A DNA stretch of 64,000 nt from Calditrichia bacterium. GTDB taxonomy: Bacteria; Calditrichota; Calditrichia; RBG-13-44-9; J075. The notes under the pieces were generated by a model that saw only the letters and a program-made list of their open reading frames with translations, was not told where the DNA came from and did not search any database. Of the stretch, positions 34,201 to 43,159 are shown piece after piece. Positions within the stretch are counted from its first letter, which is position 1, and each line of letters starts with the position of its first letter. The stretch spans positions 44,023 to 108,022 of the forward strand of contig JANQRS010000003.1 in the NCBI GenBank assembly GCA_028284445.1. The letters are read 5' to 3'. A program made the position numbers and the translations under genes.

Positions 34201-37128
34201 ATTACCCATACGAATAATGAGCTGGAAGCGTGGTGGGAAGTGGATCTCGAAGAGGTACAGGTGCTCGACTATGTGCGTATCTGGAATCGCGATGACTGCT
34301 GTTCGGATCGCTTATCAAATTTTTATGTGCTGGTGTCCGATGAGCCCTTTGCCTCAACCGACTTGACAAGCACGCTCAATCAGGAAGGCGTCTCTTCATA
34401 TTATTATGATGGCGCTGCTGATCGCGAGACGGTCATTGATTTTAATCGCAGCGGACGTTACCTGCGCATTCAACTGAGCGGCACAAATTTCCTCCAGCTT
34501 GCAGAGGTGGAAGTGATGGGCTGCAGCGTCGACAATCGCGATCTGGCAATTGGCGAAAGTGGCTTCGTGAATGCCAGTGATGCCTGGACGACCGTTGAAC
34601 TGGGCAATACTTACGACGATCCGGTCGTGATTGCCGGTGCACCGGGCTACAACGGTGGTAACCGTTCAACCGTTCGCGTGCGCAATGTGACCGAAAACAG
34701 CTTCGATATCCATATCGACGAATGGGATTGTTTGGACGGCGCGCATGCTACCGAAGAAATTCCGTACATGGTGCTCGAAACCGGTGTGCATACCCTGGCA
34801 AATGGCCGCAAGATTATGGCCGGTAAAGACTCAGATGTCGATGCAAGCTGGAAAGCCATTGCCTTCCAGGAAAGCTTCGATGAAGATCCGCTGGTCTTCG
34901 CACAGATTGTTAGCGAGAACTCAACAGAAGCGATGGTGACCCGCATAAATCATCTCACTACAGATGTTGCCGGCACTGAAATCCGCATTCAGAATGCGGA
35001 TCAAACAGCATCTGGCGTCGAAACCGTTGCCTGGATTGCGGTTGAGCCCGGTGAATTCACCGGCCTCGATGCGATCATTGCCGGTTCCATCGAAGAAGGT
35101 GTTGATGAGGCCTGGCACCAGCTCGATTTCAGCTTTGATATGGGCGACAACCCGATTTTTATCAGCGGCATTGGCAGCAATTACGATGAAGATGCCGCCG
35201 CATTGCGCCATCGTTCGCTGACCTCAACAGATGTCGAAATTTTTGTAGAGGAAGAAGAATGCAGCGATAGCGAGACCGATCACGCTGCTGAGACCGTCAA
35301 TTATATCGCCTTCGCGATGAGCGGCCCGATTGTCGGACAGTCAAAGGCCGATACAAGCGCCGTTCCGGCCGGCGACCTGATTGTCGAGGCTGAGGATGCT
35401 GAAATCTTCGGCGATTTTATCATCGAGGCTGATGTAGAAGCCAGCGCAGGATATTATGTGCACGTGCCGAACGGCACCGGCAGCCACTGGAATCTCAATG
35501 AAGATCATCGCATTGACTTTACTTTCAACGTTGATAGCAGCGGCACCTATAAATTACGTGGCTACGTGAACAGCAATAGTGGCAAAGACAACTCGTTTTA
35601 TGTTCGCGTGAATGGCACGCCGGCTGCCGGTTATCTTTGGGATACCGCCAAGCGCACCGGCACCGCCTATGAGGCCGACTGGGTTATTGAACGCGATGCC
35701 AGTGGTCCGCTACAGGTGGCGCTCGATGCTGGTGTAAACACTGTGTCATTGTATCAGCGTGAAGACGGTACTCGGATCGATAAAATGGAACTGGTGCCGG
35801 CTGAAACCCGCCTGGTGCTTGAGGCCGAGGACGCTGAACTCTATGGTGGTTTTGTCATTGAATCTGATCCGCTGGCAAGTGGCGGCGAATATATTCACGT
35901 TCCCAACGGCACCGGTAGCAACTGGACATTGAATTCCGGTGATGCCCGCGCTGAATTTATTTTCGATGTCGATAGCGCCGGCACCTTCCAGGTTCGCGGC
36001 TATATCAACAGCACTAGTTATAAAGACAATTCCTTCTTTGTTACGGTGAACGATTCACCTGCGACTGGATACCTCTGGGATACCAATGCCAAGACCGGTA
36101 CTGACTATCTGCCGGAATTCGTAATTGATCGCGATGCTGCCAGTCCGGCCGCAGTCACCCTCGATCCGGGTAGTCATACCGTCGTTGTGTATTTGCGTGA
36201 AGACGGTACACGATTGGATAAACTGGAGTTGATCCGTGTTGACAGTGAGAACTTCACCCAGCCTCTGGCATTGGGTAACGGTAGCTACGCCGACAGTGTT
36301 GGCTTTGATGCCTGGCGCTCCAGCATGGTCGTTAACATGGGCGATACCTACACAAATACAACCGATGAACGCCAGAATATTCGCATCGACGACGTGCGCT
36401 TTATTATTGGGCGTCTTGGCAATCCGATCACCCCGTTTGTCGTGAAGATAAATAATGTGGACGATTTTACCGCTGTGTCCATCGGTATTACCCGAACCAG
36501 CGAACGTTACCAACTAGGCCTGAACAGCTTTAACTATTGTGATAGCAGTATGCGCTTTATCGGGCTGGAGCCTGGTGAGAAAATTGGCATTGGCTTTATA
36601 GACGGCAATATGGATGGTAGTGGTTCGCAGACGGTGATTCCCTATGGCGTGATCAACGCACGGGATCGGATCTGGTATTCCGGTGATCCGAATGGCGTCA
36701 ATGGCGGCTCGATCGCACTGGGTGAAGGACCATCCCATGGCGATCAGGTTTTTACAACCTTGAAACGCGATTATCGATTCGGTATCGACATGGTCTTACT
36801 GAACCCGGATGGCAGCGAGACGCCGATTGATATTGTGCCCTTCTTGCCGGAAGAGTTTGCACTCAGACAGAATTATCCGAACCCGTTTAACCCGGAAACG
36901 ACGATCAACTTCATGCTGCCGGAAGACAGCCCGGTGAAGATGACTATCTACAATGTTCGCGGCCAGCTGGTCAGGCGCTTGCTGGATACCCAGGTCAAGG
37001 CCGGCTTCCGCAACCAGCGTTGGGATGGACGAGATGATTTCGGCAACACGGTTGGTTCCGGTATGTATTTTCTGGTATTCGATACACCGCAGTTTCACAA
37101 AACGATAAAAATGATCTTACTCAAATAG
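31258..37128 (+). CDS. Giant secreted PQQ-type dehydrogenase / diheme cytochrome with carbohydrate-binding modules and T9SS-type tail
   Basis: 1956 residues. Order: signal sequence (1-25); glucose/sorbosone-dehydrogenase beta-propeller (about 55-456, e.g. GGGMVFGQDGFLYLTTGD); a region like the SO2930-family diheme cytochrome (about 462-790) with two haem sites, CTTCH (614-618) and CGYCH (695-699); PA14 (about 792-920); discoidin F5/8-C (about 940-1092); H-type-lectin-like repeats (about 1095-1358); two CBM6/35-like modules (about 1374-1515 and 1518-1660, both opening VEAEDAE/LEAEDAE and ending DGTR.DK.EL); an unassigned domain (about 1662-1848); and a FlgD-like tail (1862-1956, NYPNPFNPETTINF). 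Likely an extracellular sugar oxidase passing electrons to its own haems and held on polysaccharide. GGAGGAAGT precedes ATG. Confidence 0.9.
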   Translation: MRNIRPLFLLMLLLIPLWIALSPFLNGSGLENPEPIDAYLNGVFPTVAPSEDAQTVVAFPNLTFNSPLTWAMHPNDETVFVGQRDGIIYRFDNDDNVADKALFLDISSQVGVVWDGGFLGMVPHPNFGVSGATGRNYFYVFYSTRDSNGGHEPTSPLAQLCPEDVIWNGNHLILSRFEVEEGTLNVVENSELTMIKVRMYNSTHRGGGMVFGQDGFLYLTTGDQAAHLTAQDIANNLDGGVMRLDVDMDASRSHAPIRTMPQDVGFAEEISGVGYYIPNDNPFPSSNGATFEEYYSLGHRNPHRMTMDTETGTMYIGEIGSNRHEEINVLEAGGNYGWPLFEGHLQGVITVCNSNTISLDDGTYVPPLVAFERSEANAIIGGYVYRGSDLPSLWGKYICADYGGGEEIFCVNTTDGTYEELVVSGSPDIISFGQDHEGEVYILSQGDNVNIHKLAPSNETADPPATLSATGAFSDLASLTPASGLIPYELIESFWSDGAVKKRWMALPNDGTHDTPEEQISYSTNGEWEFPNGTVFVKHFDYPIDETNPSVTRRLETRFTVIDENGNAYGVTYKWREDGSDADLLEVGLDETFTVTTAFGTREQSWHYPSRSECTTCHNSAVGGTLGPRSRYLNSDYTYASTGITANQLVTLSSIGALDRILTDDDLEQCITYSSRDDQTATLEQRARSYLDLNCGYCHRPGTGNRAVFDARLTTPLYLSNLFSDQLNESLGIDGEKLIEPGDTSRSVIYKRIHSIDQSIMMPPLAKGMIDVEGAQLIADWIMGIEADDVPSADINGLKGEYYDNMDLTSLNLTRTDDEINFDWGTGSPDDGIDANTFSIRWTGYIIPEYSENYTFYTRSDDGIKLWVNNQLLIDKWINQAPTEWSGTIDLEASTFYEVTIEYYENGGGAVAELSWESASQTKEIISNRNLFTEIPANRAVALNLALNRPATQSSTFDGSYSFAAANAVDGNQNGDDAGNSITHTNNELEAWWEVDLEEVQVLDYVRIWNRDDCCSDRLSNFYVLVSDEPFASTDLTSTLNQEGVSSYYYDGAADRETVIDFNRSGRYLRIQLSGTNFLQLAEVEVMGCSVDNRDLAIGESGFVNASDAWTTVELGNTYDDPVVIAGAPGYNGGNRSTVRVRNVTENSFDIHIDEWDCLDGAHATEEIPYMVLETGVHTLANGRKIMAGKDSDVDASWKAIAFQESFDEDPLVFAQIVSENSTEAMVTRINHLTTDVAGTEIRIQNADQTASGVETVAWIAVEPGEFTGLDAIIAGSIEEGVDEAWHQLDFSFDMGDNPIFISGIGSNYDEDAAALRHRSLTSTDVEIFVEEEECSDSETDHAAETVNYIAFAMSGPIVGQSKADTSAVPAGDLIVEAEDAEIFGDFIIEADVEASAGYYVHVPNGTGSHWNLNEDHRIDFTFNVDSSGTYKLRGYVNSNSGKDNSFYVRVNGTPAAGYLWDTAKRTGTAYEADWVIERDASGPLQVALDAGVNTVSLYQREDGTRIDKMELVPAETRLVLEAEDAELYGGFVIESDPLASGGEYIHVPNGTGSNWTLNSGDARAEFIFDVDSAGTFQVRGYINSTSYKDNSFFVTVNDSPATGYLWDTNAKTGTDYLPEFVIDRDAASPAAVTLDPGSHTVVVYLREDGTRLDKLELIRVDSENFTQPLALGNGSYADSVGFDAWRSSMVVNMGDTYTNTTDERQNIRIDDVRFIIGRLGNPITPFVVKINNVDDFTAVSIGITRTSERYQLGLNSFNYCDSSMRFIGLEPGEKIGIGFIDGNMDGSGSQTVIPYGVINARDRIWYSGDPNGVNGGSIALGEGPSHGDQVFTTLKRDYRFGIDMVLLNPDGSETPIDIVPFLPEEFALRQNYPNPFNPETTINFMLPEDSPVKMTIYNVRGQLVRRLLDTQVKAGFRNQRWDGRDDFGNTVGSGMYFLVFDTPQFHKTIKMILLK

Positions 37129-37275
37129 ACTTCTCTTCCGGAGGCTCCTGAAGCTGGTATTACGCTGAGCCGATTTGCCTCCGGAAGAATAATTTTGCTT
37201 ACATAGACTTATCCTTCCGGAGGTTCCTGAAGCTGGTATTACACTGAGCCGATCCGCCTCCGGGAGGCTAAATTT
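37126..37275. repeat. 78-base tandem duplication with hairpins after the giant gene
   Basis: Two copies of one unit begin TAGACTT at 37126 (the gene's own stop codon) and 37204. Each contains CTTCCGGAGG and its complement around CTGAAGCTGGTATTAC.CTGAG; in copy one CTTCCGGAGGC (37135-37145) pairs perfectly with GCCTCCGGAAG (37177-37187). Confidence 0.85.
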
Positions 37276-37312
37276 CTCCTGTGGAGGAGGATTATACCGT
37301 TAAGCACCGCTA

Positions 37313-37344
37313 AGCAGACAGTCATTCGGCTGTCTGCTTTTTTT
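37313..37344 (+). terminator. Rho-independent terminator after the giant gene
   Basis: AGCAGACAG (37313-37321) pairs perfectly with CTGTCTGCT (37330-37338) across an eight-base loop, followed by a run of seven T. It terminates the transcript of the giant secreted protein. Confidence 0.9.
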
Positions 37345-37434
37345 ATGGGAAATATTAGCTTCCGATTGTGTTGAGAGTCATCTTTTTGTAAACTCCACGC
37401 CAGTATTTAATGATAATCTTATTGGTTCGATACC

Positions 37435-37513
37435 TTGTCATTCCCGCATGTTTTTAGCGGGACTCCACTTATATGGCATCTAGATGCCCGATAGAAGCAT
37501 TCGGGCATGACAA
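37435..37513. repeat. TTGTCAT-CCCG inverted-repeat element
   Basis: A 79-base element bounded by TTGTCATTCCCG (37435-37446) and CGGGCATGACAA (37502-37513), with internal hairpins CCCGC...GCGGG and ATGCCCGA...TTCGGGCAT. No coding frame. It resembles the ATTCCCGC-type miniature inverted repeats found in many bacteria. Together with the preceding duplication and terminator it fills the 479-base gap before the exporter gene. Confidence 0.7.
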
Positions 37514-37607
37514 ATAAAGTGCCATTTGATCAATTGCGATTACTTCATTATGGACAAAGTCGATTTTGGATCAATGAACGACAGGAAATGAGCAAGTAGC
37601 GAAGACA

Positions 37608-39494
37608 ATGGCAGATAGCACAGACAAACAGCATAATAATGAAGACAACTGGGGACTTTATAAGCGCCTTATTTCTTACCTGCTCCCATATTACAAGCGA
37701 ATTATTCTCGTATTCGTTTTCAATTTCCTCTTTGTCATCTTCAATACCCTTTCGATGTGGATGGTTGCCCCCTTCCTGACCGCTCTTTTTGATGAACCTA
37801 TTGTTGAGCAACAACAGGTAGAAGTAGCCCCACCGCCGGAAGAAGAGGAGGGAGGGCTTTTTAACCTCAATGACTGGCTGAAGGAACAGTTGGCCGGCTA
37901 TATCAATACCGGCGATCGCCTGGAAACCTTGAAAATTCTCTGTTTCTTTATTTTTGGCACTTTCTTTCTTAAAAATCTCTTTGCCTTTGCGGAGTTTTAC
38001 GTGATCAGCTTCGTAGAACAAAAGGTGATAAAGACCCTGCGAATACAAGTCTATGAGCATGTGATCCGCCTGCCGATGAGCTTTTTTAACAAGATGAAGA
38101 CCGGCAACCTGATTTCCCGCATTACCAACGACATTGACGCCGTAAACGTTGCCTTGAATCGCAGCTTCACCAAGCTGATTCGTGATCCTATCCTGATTTT
38201 TATCTACCTTTTTATTCTATTGAATATTAGCTGGCAGTTAATGCTGCTCTCAGTTACAGTGGTGCCACTGACAACTATTCTCATTCAGCGCATTGGTAAA
38301 AGCCTGAAGCGCAAGAGCCGTCGGGTGCAGGAACGGCTTGCTGAGATCACCAACAACTTGCAGGAGAAGTTAAGCGGGATAAAGGTGGTAAAGGCCTTCG
38401 CGGCGGAGCGCTACGAGGACCGTCTCTTTTATCAGAATACCGATCACCATTTTCGCGAAACCTTGCGCCGGGTGCGACTCAAGCGCCTTTCCGGACCGCT
38501 GTCAGAGACCGTTGGTGTTACCGTAATGGTCGGTGTGCTCTGGGTCGGCGGGCAAATGGTGCTGGACGGCCAGCTTCTCAGTTCCGAAGATTTCATCCGC
38601 TTTATCATCCTTCTTTACGCAATGCTGCAGCCGATCAAGAGCTTCGGCGAGATGAATAACAATATTCAAATCGCATTGGCTTCAGGAAAACGGATGTTCG
38701 ATCTAATGGATGCCCCGCGCACTATTAGCGATAATGATCAGTCGCTGACACGAATTGCCTTTGAAGACAAAATTGAATATCACGATGTGCATTTCCGCTA
38801 TGATGGTGCCGCGGAGCCGGTTCTCTCCGGCGTTAACTTAACCGTAGAGAAAAAGCAGAAGGTGGCATTGGTGGGTAGCAGCGGTGCCGGAAAGACCACA
38901 TTGGTCAACCTTCTTCCGCGCTTCTACGAGGTTGGTGCCGGAGAAATCATCCTCGATGGGGTCAATATAAAGCGCATTCGCCTGGAATCCTTACGTCGCC
39001 TGATGGGCATTGTGACCCAGGAAGTGATTCTCTTTAACGACACTGTGGCCAATAACATTGCTTACGGGATGGATAAAATTGACATTGAACAGGTGAAAAG
39101 CGCGGCGAAACTGGCCAATGCCTACGACTTTATCATGGAGTTGCCTGACCAGTTTGATACCATAATCGGGGAACGTGGATTGATGCTCTCCGGCGGACAG
39201 CGCCAGCGGATTTCAATTGCCCGGGCAATTCTCAAGAATCCGCCGATTCTGATTTTTGATGAAGCCACATCCTCCCTGGACTCAGAATCAGAATTCCTCA
39301 TCCAGGAAGCGGTTGAAAATCTGATGAAAGATCGAACTGTTTTGATTATCGCGCATCGTTTGTCATCAATTGTGAATGCTGATAAAATAATTGTGATGGA
39401 AAATGGACAGGTGATTGATAGCGGCACACACGGCACATTGCTGGAATCTTCAGATCGCTATCGTCATCTCTACGAACTGCAATTTTCAACATAA
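37608..39494 (+). CDS. MsbA-like ABC exporter (fused permease and ATPase)
   Basis: 628 residues: six membrane segments in the N-terminal ~350 residues, with a hydrophilic Pro/Glu-rich loop (about 65-85) between TM1 and TM2, then an ATP-binding domain with Walker A GSSGAGKTT (about 423), signature LSGGQRQRIS (about 527), Walker B ILIFDEATS (about 548) and the switch His in IIAHRLSS. This is a homodimeric exporter of the MsbA/lipid type. The next gene, six bases on, is a glycosyltransferase, which suggests export of a glycolipid such as lipid A-core or another envelope lipid. Confidence 0.93.
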   Translation: MADSTDKQHNNEDNWGLYKRLISYLLPYYKRIILVFVFNFLFVIFNTLSMWMVAPFLTALFDEPIVEQQQVEVAPPPEEEEGGLFNLNDWLKEQLAGYINTGDRLETLKILCFFIFGTFFLKNLFAFAEFYVISFVEQKVIKTLRIQVYEHVIRLPMSFFNKMKTGNLISRITNDIDAVNVALNRSFTKLIRDPILIFIYLFILLNISWQLMLLSVTVVPLTTILIQRIGKSLKRKSRRVQERLAEITNNLQEKLSGIKVVKAFAAERYEDRLFYQNTDHHFRETLRRVRLKRLSGPLSETVGVTVMVGVLWVGGQMVLDGQLLSSEDFIRFIILLYAMLQPIKSFGEMNNNIQIALASGKRMFDLMDAPRTISDNDQSLTRIAFEDKIEYHDVHFRYDGAAEPVLSGVNLTVEKKQKVALVGSSGAGKTTLVNLLPRFYEVGAGEIILDGVNIKRIRLESLRRLMGIVTQEVILFNDTVANNIAYGMDKIDIEQVKSAAKLANAYDFIMELPDQFDTIIGERGLMLSGGQRQRISIARAILKNPPILIFDEATSSLDSESEFLIQEAVENLMKDRTVLIIAHRLSSIVNADKIIVMENGQVIDSGTHGTLLESSDRYRHLYELQFST

Positions 39495-39500
39495 TGCATC

Positions 39501-40616
39501 ATGAATATTCTATTCCTGAATAGTGTGATAACAAGTTCCTGGGGCGGCGGAGAAAAATGGATGCTGACCGCAGGCACCGGTCTTCGCGAGAAGGGACATA
39601 AGGTTTACTATGCCGGGAGGCAGGGCAGTGTGTTCCTCGAGCGCGCCGCGGAACGCGAGTTTGAGACCTTGGCATTGGAAATAAGTGGTGATTTTAATCC
39701 GGCCACTATTTCCAGCATCCGGCGATTTATTTCTGCAAGGCAGATTGATTCCATCATCCCCAATTTCAATAAAGATGTGCGTTTAGCGGGTCTTGCGTCC
39801 AGCTTCAAGCGCCCGCGCCCGCGCCCTGTGCTCTTGCATCGCAACGGCTTGCCGATTGTCCGTAACAAGCGTCGCTACCGCATTAGCTATAAGGGCCTGG
39901 TAGATGGCATCATTACCAATACCCGGGCGATTCTCGATCGCTACATGACCTATGGCTGGATCGAGCCGGAATTTGTGCGGGTCATTCACAACGGCATTGA
40001 CACGGATATCTCAATTGATTACAACAATGAAGAAAGCCGCTCAAGTCTCGGTGTCCCGGCTAACGGACCGGTTGTCGGTCTTGTAGGCCGTCTTGTGCCG
40101 CAAAAACAGCCCTTGATGTTCCTTGAAGCGGCCAAAAAGATTCTGGCAGCTATTCCGGAAGCCAATTTCCTGATTGTCGGTGAAGGACCCTTGCGAGACG
40201 ATATTGTGCGTCACGCAAAAAATCTCGGGATTTTCGACCGGGTTTTTATGCCCGGTTTGCAAAAGAACGTCTTTCCGGTGTATCGGCTTTGTGACGTGTT
40301 GCTATTAACCTCGGAAGATGAAGGCCTGCCCAACGTTGTATTGGAAGGTATGCTGTCGGAAACGGCAGTGGTGGCTTTTGATGTTGGTGGCGTTCGCGAG
40401 CTGATTACGGAAGAAAAAACCGGTGTCGTCGTTGGCGCCGATGATGTATATTTAATGGCTGAAAAAGCAATCGCCTTCCTGAAGGATGATGCCTTACGTC
40501 AGGCAACCGGGAAGGCTGCCCGGGCATATATTTGTGAACACTTTTCTGTGGGTGGAATGATTGATAAATTAGAGGCATACTTACTGGACTTGCATGCCAG
40601 GCGAGAGAGGAGCTGA
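39501..40616 (+). CDS. Glycosyltransferase, GT4-like (GT-B fold)
   Basis: 371 residues with two Rossmann-like halves. The N-terminal half has [21 protein letters not shown]; the C-terminal half has [26 protein letters not shown] and the donor-binding E-x7-E motif in [14 protein letters not shown], followed by DVGGVRELI. It should transfer a sugar from a nucleotide donor, probably to an envelope glycolipid given the exporter six bases upstream. Acceptor and sugar are unknown. It ends one base before the B12-binding protein gene starts. Confidence 0.92.
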   Translation: MNILFLNSVITSSWGGGEKWMLTAGTGLREKGHKVYYAGRQGSVFLERAAEREFETLALEISGDFNPATISSIRRFISARQIDSIIPNFNKDVRLAGLASSFKRPRPRPVLLHRNGLPIVRNKRRYRISYKGLVDGIITNTRAILDRYMTYGWIEPEFVRVIHNGIDTDISIDYNNEESRSSLGVPANGPVVGLVGRLVPQKQPLMFLEAAKKILAAIPEANFLIVGEGPLRDDIVRHAKNLGIFDRVFMPGLQKNVFPVYRLCDVLLLTSEDEGLPNVVLEGMLSETAVVAFDVGGVRELITEEKTGVVVGADDVYLMAEKAIAFLKDDALRQATGKAARAYICEHFSVGGMIDKLEAYLLDLHARRERS

Positions 40617-40617
40617 A

Positions 40618-41022
40618 ATGGCAAACACCATTCGTGTACTCATTGCAAAACCGGGATTGGACGGACATGATCGCGGTGCTAAAGTTGTCGCAGCTGCGCT
40701 GCGAGATGCCGGCATGGAGGTCATTTATACCGGTTTACGCCAAACTCCGGAGATGATCGTCGAGGCCGCTGTTCAGGAAGATGTCGACGTCATTGCCCTC
40801 AGCATTCTCTCCGGCGCTCATATGACCCTTTTCCCGCGTGTGCTTGAGCTGATGAAAGAAAACGGCTTGGAAGAGATTCTCCTCACCGGCGGCGGTATCA
40901 TTCCCGACGCAGACATTGAGGCCCTTCGTAAAATCGGCGTTGGCCAACTCTTCGGACCTGGCACGAATACCACCGATATTGCTGATTATATTAAAGAATG
41001 GAATGAGAAGCTTGATGCTTGA
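40618..41022 (+). CDS. Stand-alone B12-binding subunit of methylmalonyl-CoA mutase type
   Basis: A 134-residue protein that is almost only a cobalamin-binding domain: [20 protein letters not shown] contains the DxHxxG motif with the cobalt-ligating His (base-off binding), followed by SILSGAHM and [12 protein letters not shown]. It matches the small subunit of split methylmalonyl-CoA mutases. ATG 40618 is chosen over an earlier frame start at 40594 because the conserved N-terminus starts here. The large catalytic subunit is not in the window. It is one base from the glycosyltransferase gene, an unusual partner. Confidence 0.92.
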   Translation: MANTIRVLIAKPGLDGHDRGAKVVAAALRDAGMEVIYTGLRQTPEMIVEAAVQEDVDVIALSILSGAHMTLFPRVLELMKENGLEEILLTGGGIIPDADIEALRKIGVGQLFGPGTNTTDIADYIKEWNEKLDA

Positions 41023-41299
41023 TGACGGGCGTCGCCTGTTAATCGCTCTTCGCTGAGGGGTTAAAACGTAAAGGCGTTGGTTGCATCTTCCACAATCCTA
41101 TTGCCGTCGGATTACGGCTCTGGCCATTTCGTGCCAACATTAAATATCTGCCTCGCCTAATCCGATCTACATCCATTTGTGTCTCTTGGCGGTCCTTCGC
41201 TGCCCTTCGTGGTGAATTTTCAATCCCCTTATGGAATTTCCGTCCATCCGGCATCCATGTAATATAAGATCTTGAAAAAACCGCAATAGGGGAGTCCCC
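41023..41299. other. Intergenic region with a CACGAAGG-type repeat
   Basis: About 275 bases between the B12-binding protein and radC. Around 41165-41222, GTGTCTCTTGGCGGTCC followed by TTCGCTGCCCTTCGTGGTGA resembles (on the minus strand, TTCACCACGAAGGGCAGCGAAGG) a repeat I associate with many environmental genomes. No gene is evident. Confidence 0.5.
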
Positions 41300-42004
41300 G
41301 TGGACATCAAGGAAAGCGCCGCATATCAATCCCGAATTACCGACTGGCCATCGAGCGAACGGCCACGCGAGAAGTTGGTTGCCAGCGGGCCGCAGCATCT
41401 GTCGGAAGCGGAACTGATTGCGATACTGATTCGCACCGGCACGCATCGCCAAACAGCCGTCGATATTGCCCGCGATATTCTGAGTCGAGTGACCGATCTT
41501 CATGAACTGGCTGCAATGGATCATGAAGAGCTTTGCAGACTCAATGGTATAGGCCCGGCGAAGGCCATCGCATTAAATGCTGCGTTTGAACTGGGGCGAC
41601 GAATAGCCAGCGTGCCGCTTGGCAATGCCCTGAAAATTACCGACCCGGAGATCGTTTTTCGTCGCTATGAGCCATTGCTGTCCCATTTGAAGAAAGAAGT
41701 GTTTTTGATTCTGATTTTGAATAGCGCCAATATCCTCATCCGCGATGTGCAGATCAGCGAAGGCATCCTCAACTCCTCCCTGGTGCACCCGCGCGAAGTC
41801 TTCCGCTCAGCGATCCTTGCCTCGGCAGCAAGCATAATTCTTCTACATAATCATCCTTCCGGGGAAATCCAACCATCAGAAGAAGATCGCCATATTACCC
41901 GGCGCCTGGTCGATGCCGGATTACTGCTGAATGTTCCTATCGTGGATCATGTGATTATTGGACGGAAGCGTTACTTCAGCTTTCGGGAGGGGGGACTTTT
42001 ATGA
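41300..42004 (+). CDS. radC: RadC-family protein (JAB/JAMM metalloprotease fold)
   Basis: 234 residues: N-terminal RadC segment (ITDWPSSERPREKL...GPQHLSEAELIAILIRTG), a helix-hairpin-helix (LNGIGPAKAIAL, about 77) and the JAB domain with the zinc motif H-x-H-x10-D (LLHNHPSGEIQPSEED, about 182). The start codon is GTG 41300 with TAGGGGAG before it. The biological role of RadC remains unsettled; it is often listed as DNA repair, though JAB chemistry suggests otherwise. Monocistronic here. Confidence 0.94.
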   Translation: MDIKESAAYQSRITDWPSSERPREKLVASGPQHLSEAELIAILIRTGTHRQTAVDIARDILSRVTDLHELAAMDHEELCRLNGIGPAKAIALNAAFELGRRIASVPLGNALKITDPEIVFRRYEPLLSHLKKEVFLILILNSANILIRDVQISEGILNSSLVHPREVFRSAILASAASIILLHNHPSGEIQPSEEDRHITRRLVDAGLLLNVPIVDHVIIGRKRYFSFREGGLL

Positions 42005-42138
42005 CTCGCTGCGCTCGTCTCAGGCCATTCATGGCTGTCGGCCGACTACGTCGGCGTCAGAGGCTTTGCCTCGTCATGCGCTTCGCGCCGTCACATCCCC
42101 ATATGTCCTCCTTCGAAGGGGAAGCAGGGGGATGTGAC
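42005..42138. repeat. Short hairpin string plus CCCCCT palindrome, copy D
   Basis: Small perfect hairpins with tiny loops (GCCGAC-TAC-GTCGGC, GAGGC-TTT-GCCTC, GCGC-TTC-GCGC) run from the radC stop to about 42090. They abut palindrome copy D: GTCACATCCCC (42090-42100) pairs with GGGGATGTGAC (42128-42138), with CCTTCGAAGG inside. The layout mirrors the cluster after glnN. Confidence 0.8.
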
Positions 42139-42145
42139 ATATAAG

Positions 42146-43159
42146 TTAGCTGTTGATTGGAATATTATAATGCCGCTGATGGTCTGCGTTTTCGATTACC
42201 CCGCTGCGAATGCCACGGAGGATGTCAGCAATACCTTCCGGGACAGTCTTGCTGATTTTGAACCCCAGTGTATCGCGGATTTTATCAAAATTGACCCGAT
42301 AGTCGCGCGGGTCTTCATCCTTCTGTACATAACTGACCCGGCCTTCAGGAATTTGTTCCAGAATGGCATCTACGATCATCTGTTTGGTGTAGTTTTCATT
42401 GGTATCACCAACGTTGAAAACATTGTAGGCAACTTTTTCCTTCGGGGCATGCAGAACGGTCATCATGGCGTTGGAGAAGTCACTGACGTGGCAATAGGGC
42501 CGCCAAAATTGATTGCCAAAAACGAGCAGCTCACGGCCAAGGGCCAATTCTTTGGTAAACTCATTAACTGTCAAATCAAAGCGCATGCGCGGTGAAATAC
42601 CGTAAACTGTTGCAAAGCGTAAAGCGGTAGGACAGAAGTCATCGCGTTTCTCAATCTGGTTTAACAGCCGATCTTCGAATTCCACTTTTAACTCTGCATA
42701 GAGCGACACCGGACGTAGCTCCGAATCTTCGTTCACAAAACCACCTGCTTCTTTCATTTTACCATAATTGCTGCAGGTCGAGGCAAAAATGAAGCGTTCA
42801 ACGCCGCAGTTCATGGCCGCTTCCAGAAGGTTGTTGGAAGCATCGCGATTGGTGTTCGTAGCCAGTTCCGGTTCCATGCGGCAGGCTGGATCACCAACGA
42901 TTGCCGCGAGGTGCACAACGGCAAATGGCGATTCTTCGCGGAGCAGGGCATTGATCGCAGCATGATCCATAATGTCAACTTTTTTCAATTCAAAGCGCGG
43001 ATGGTCCCAGATGCCCAGCAATGATCCGCCGCCGAAATTAAGAATATCCGCACAGATAACCTGATAGCCTTCCTGGAGGAGCCTGCGAACCATTATTGAG
43101 CCGATATACCCCGCACCACCCGTGATGAATACCTTTTTGTCGTGCTTGCTGCGATCCAT
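42146..43159 (-). CDS. NAD-dependent sugar epimerase/dehydratase
   Basis: 337-residue extended short-chain dehydrogenase. The NAD loop is VFITGGAGYIGSIMVRRLL; FASTCSNYG and the YAELKVEFE segment supply the Ser/Thr and Tyr-x3-Lys catalytic residues; CHVSDFSNAMMTVL and a nucleotide-sugar-binding C-terminal half follow. It should act on a nucleotide-activated sugar for envelope polysaccharide. Specificity cannot be assigned. It faces radC convergently with palindrome copy D between them. Confidence 0.93.
   Translation of the reverse strand: MDRSKHDKKVFITGGAGYIGSIMVRRLLQEGYQVICADILNFGGGSLLGIWDHPRFELKKVDIMDHAAINALLREESPFAVVHLAAIVGDPACRMEPELATNTNRDASNNLLEAAMNCGVERFIFASTCSNYGKMKEAGGFVNEDSELRPVSLYAELKVEFEDRLLNQIEKRDDFCPTALRFATVYGISPRMRFDLTVNEFTKELALGRELLVFGNQFWRPYCHVSDFSNAMMTVLHAPKEKVAYNVFNVGDTNENYTKQMIVDAILEQIPEGRVSYVQKDEDPRDYRVNFDKIRDTLGFKISKTVPEGIADILRGIRSGVIENADHQRHYNIPINS

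Noticed and set aside
41039..41524. 161-codon minus-strand frame across the radC start
   Set aside because: It consists of intergenic repeat sequence plus the reverse of radC; no coding signature.
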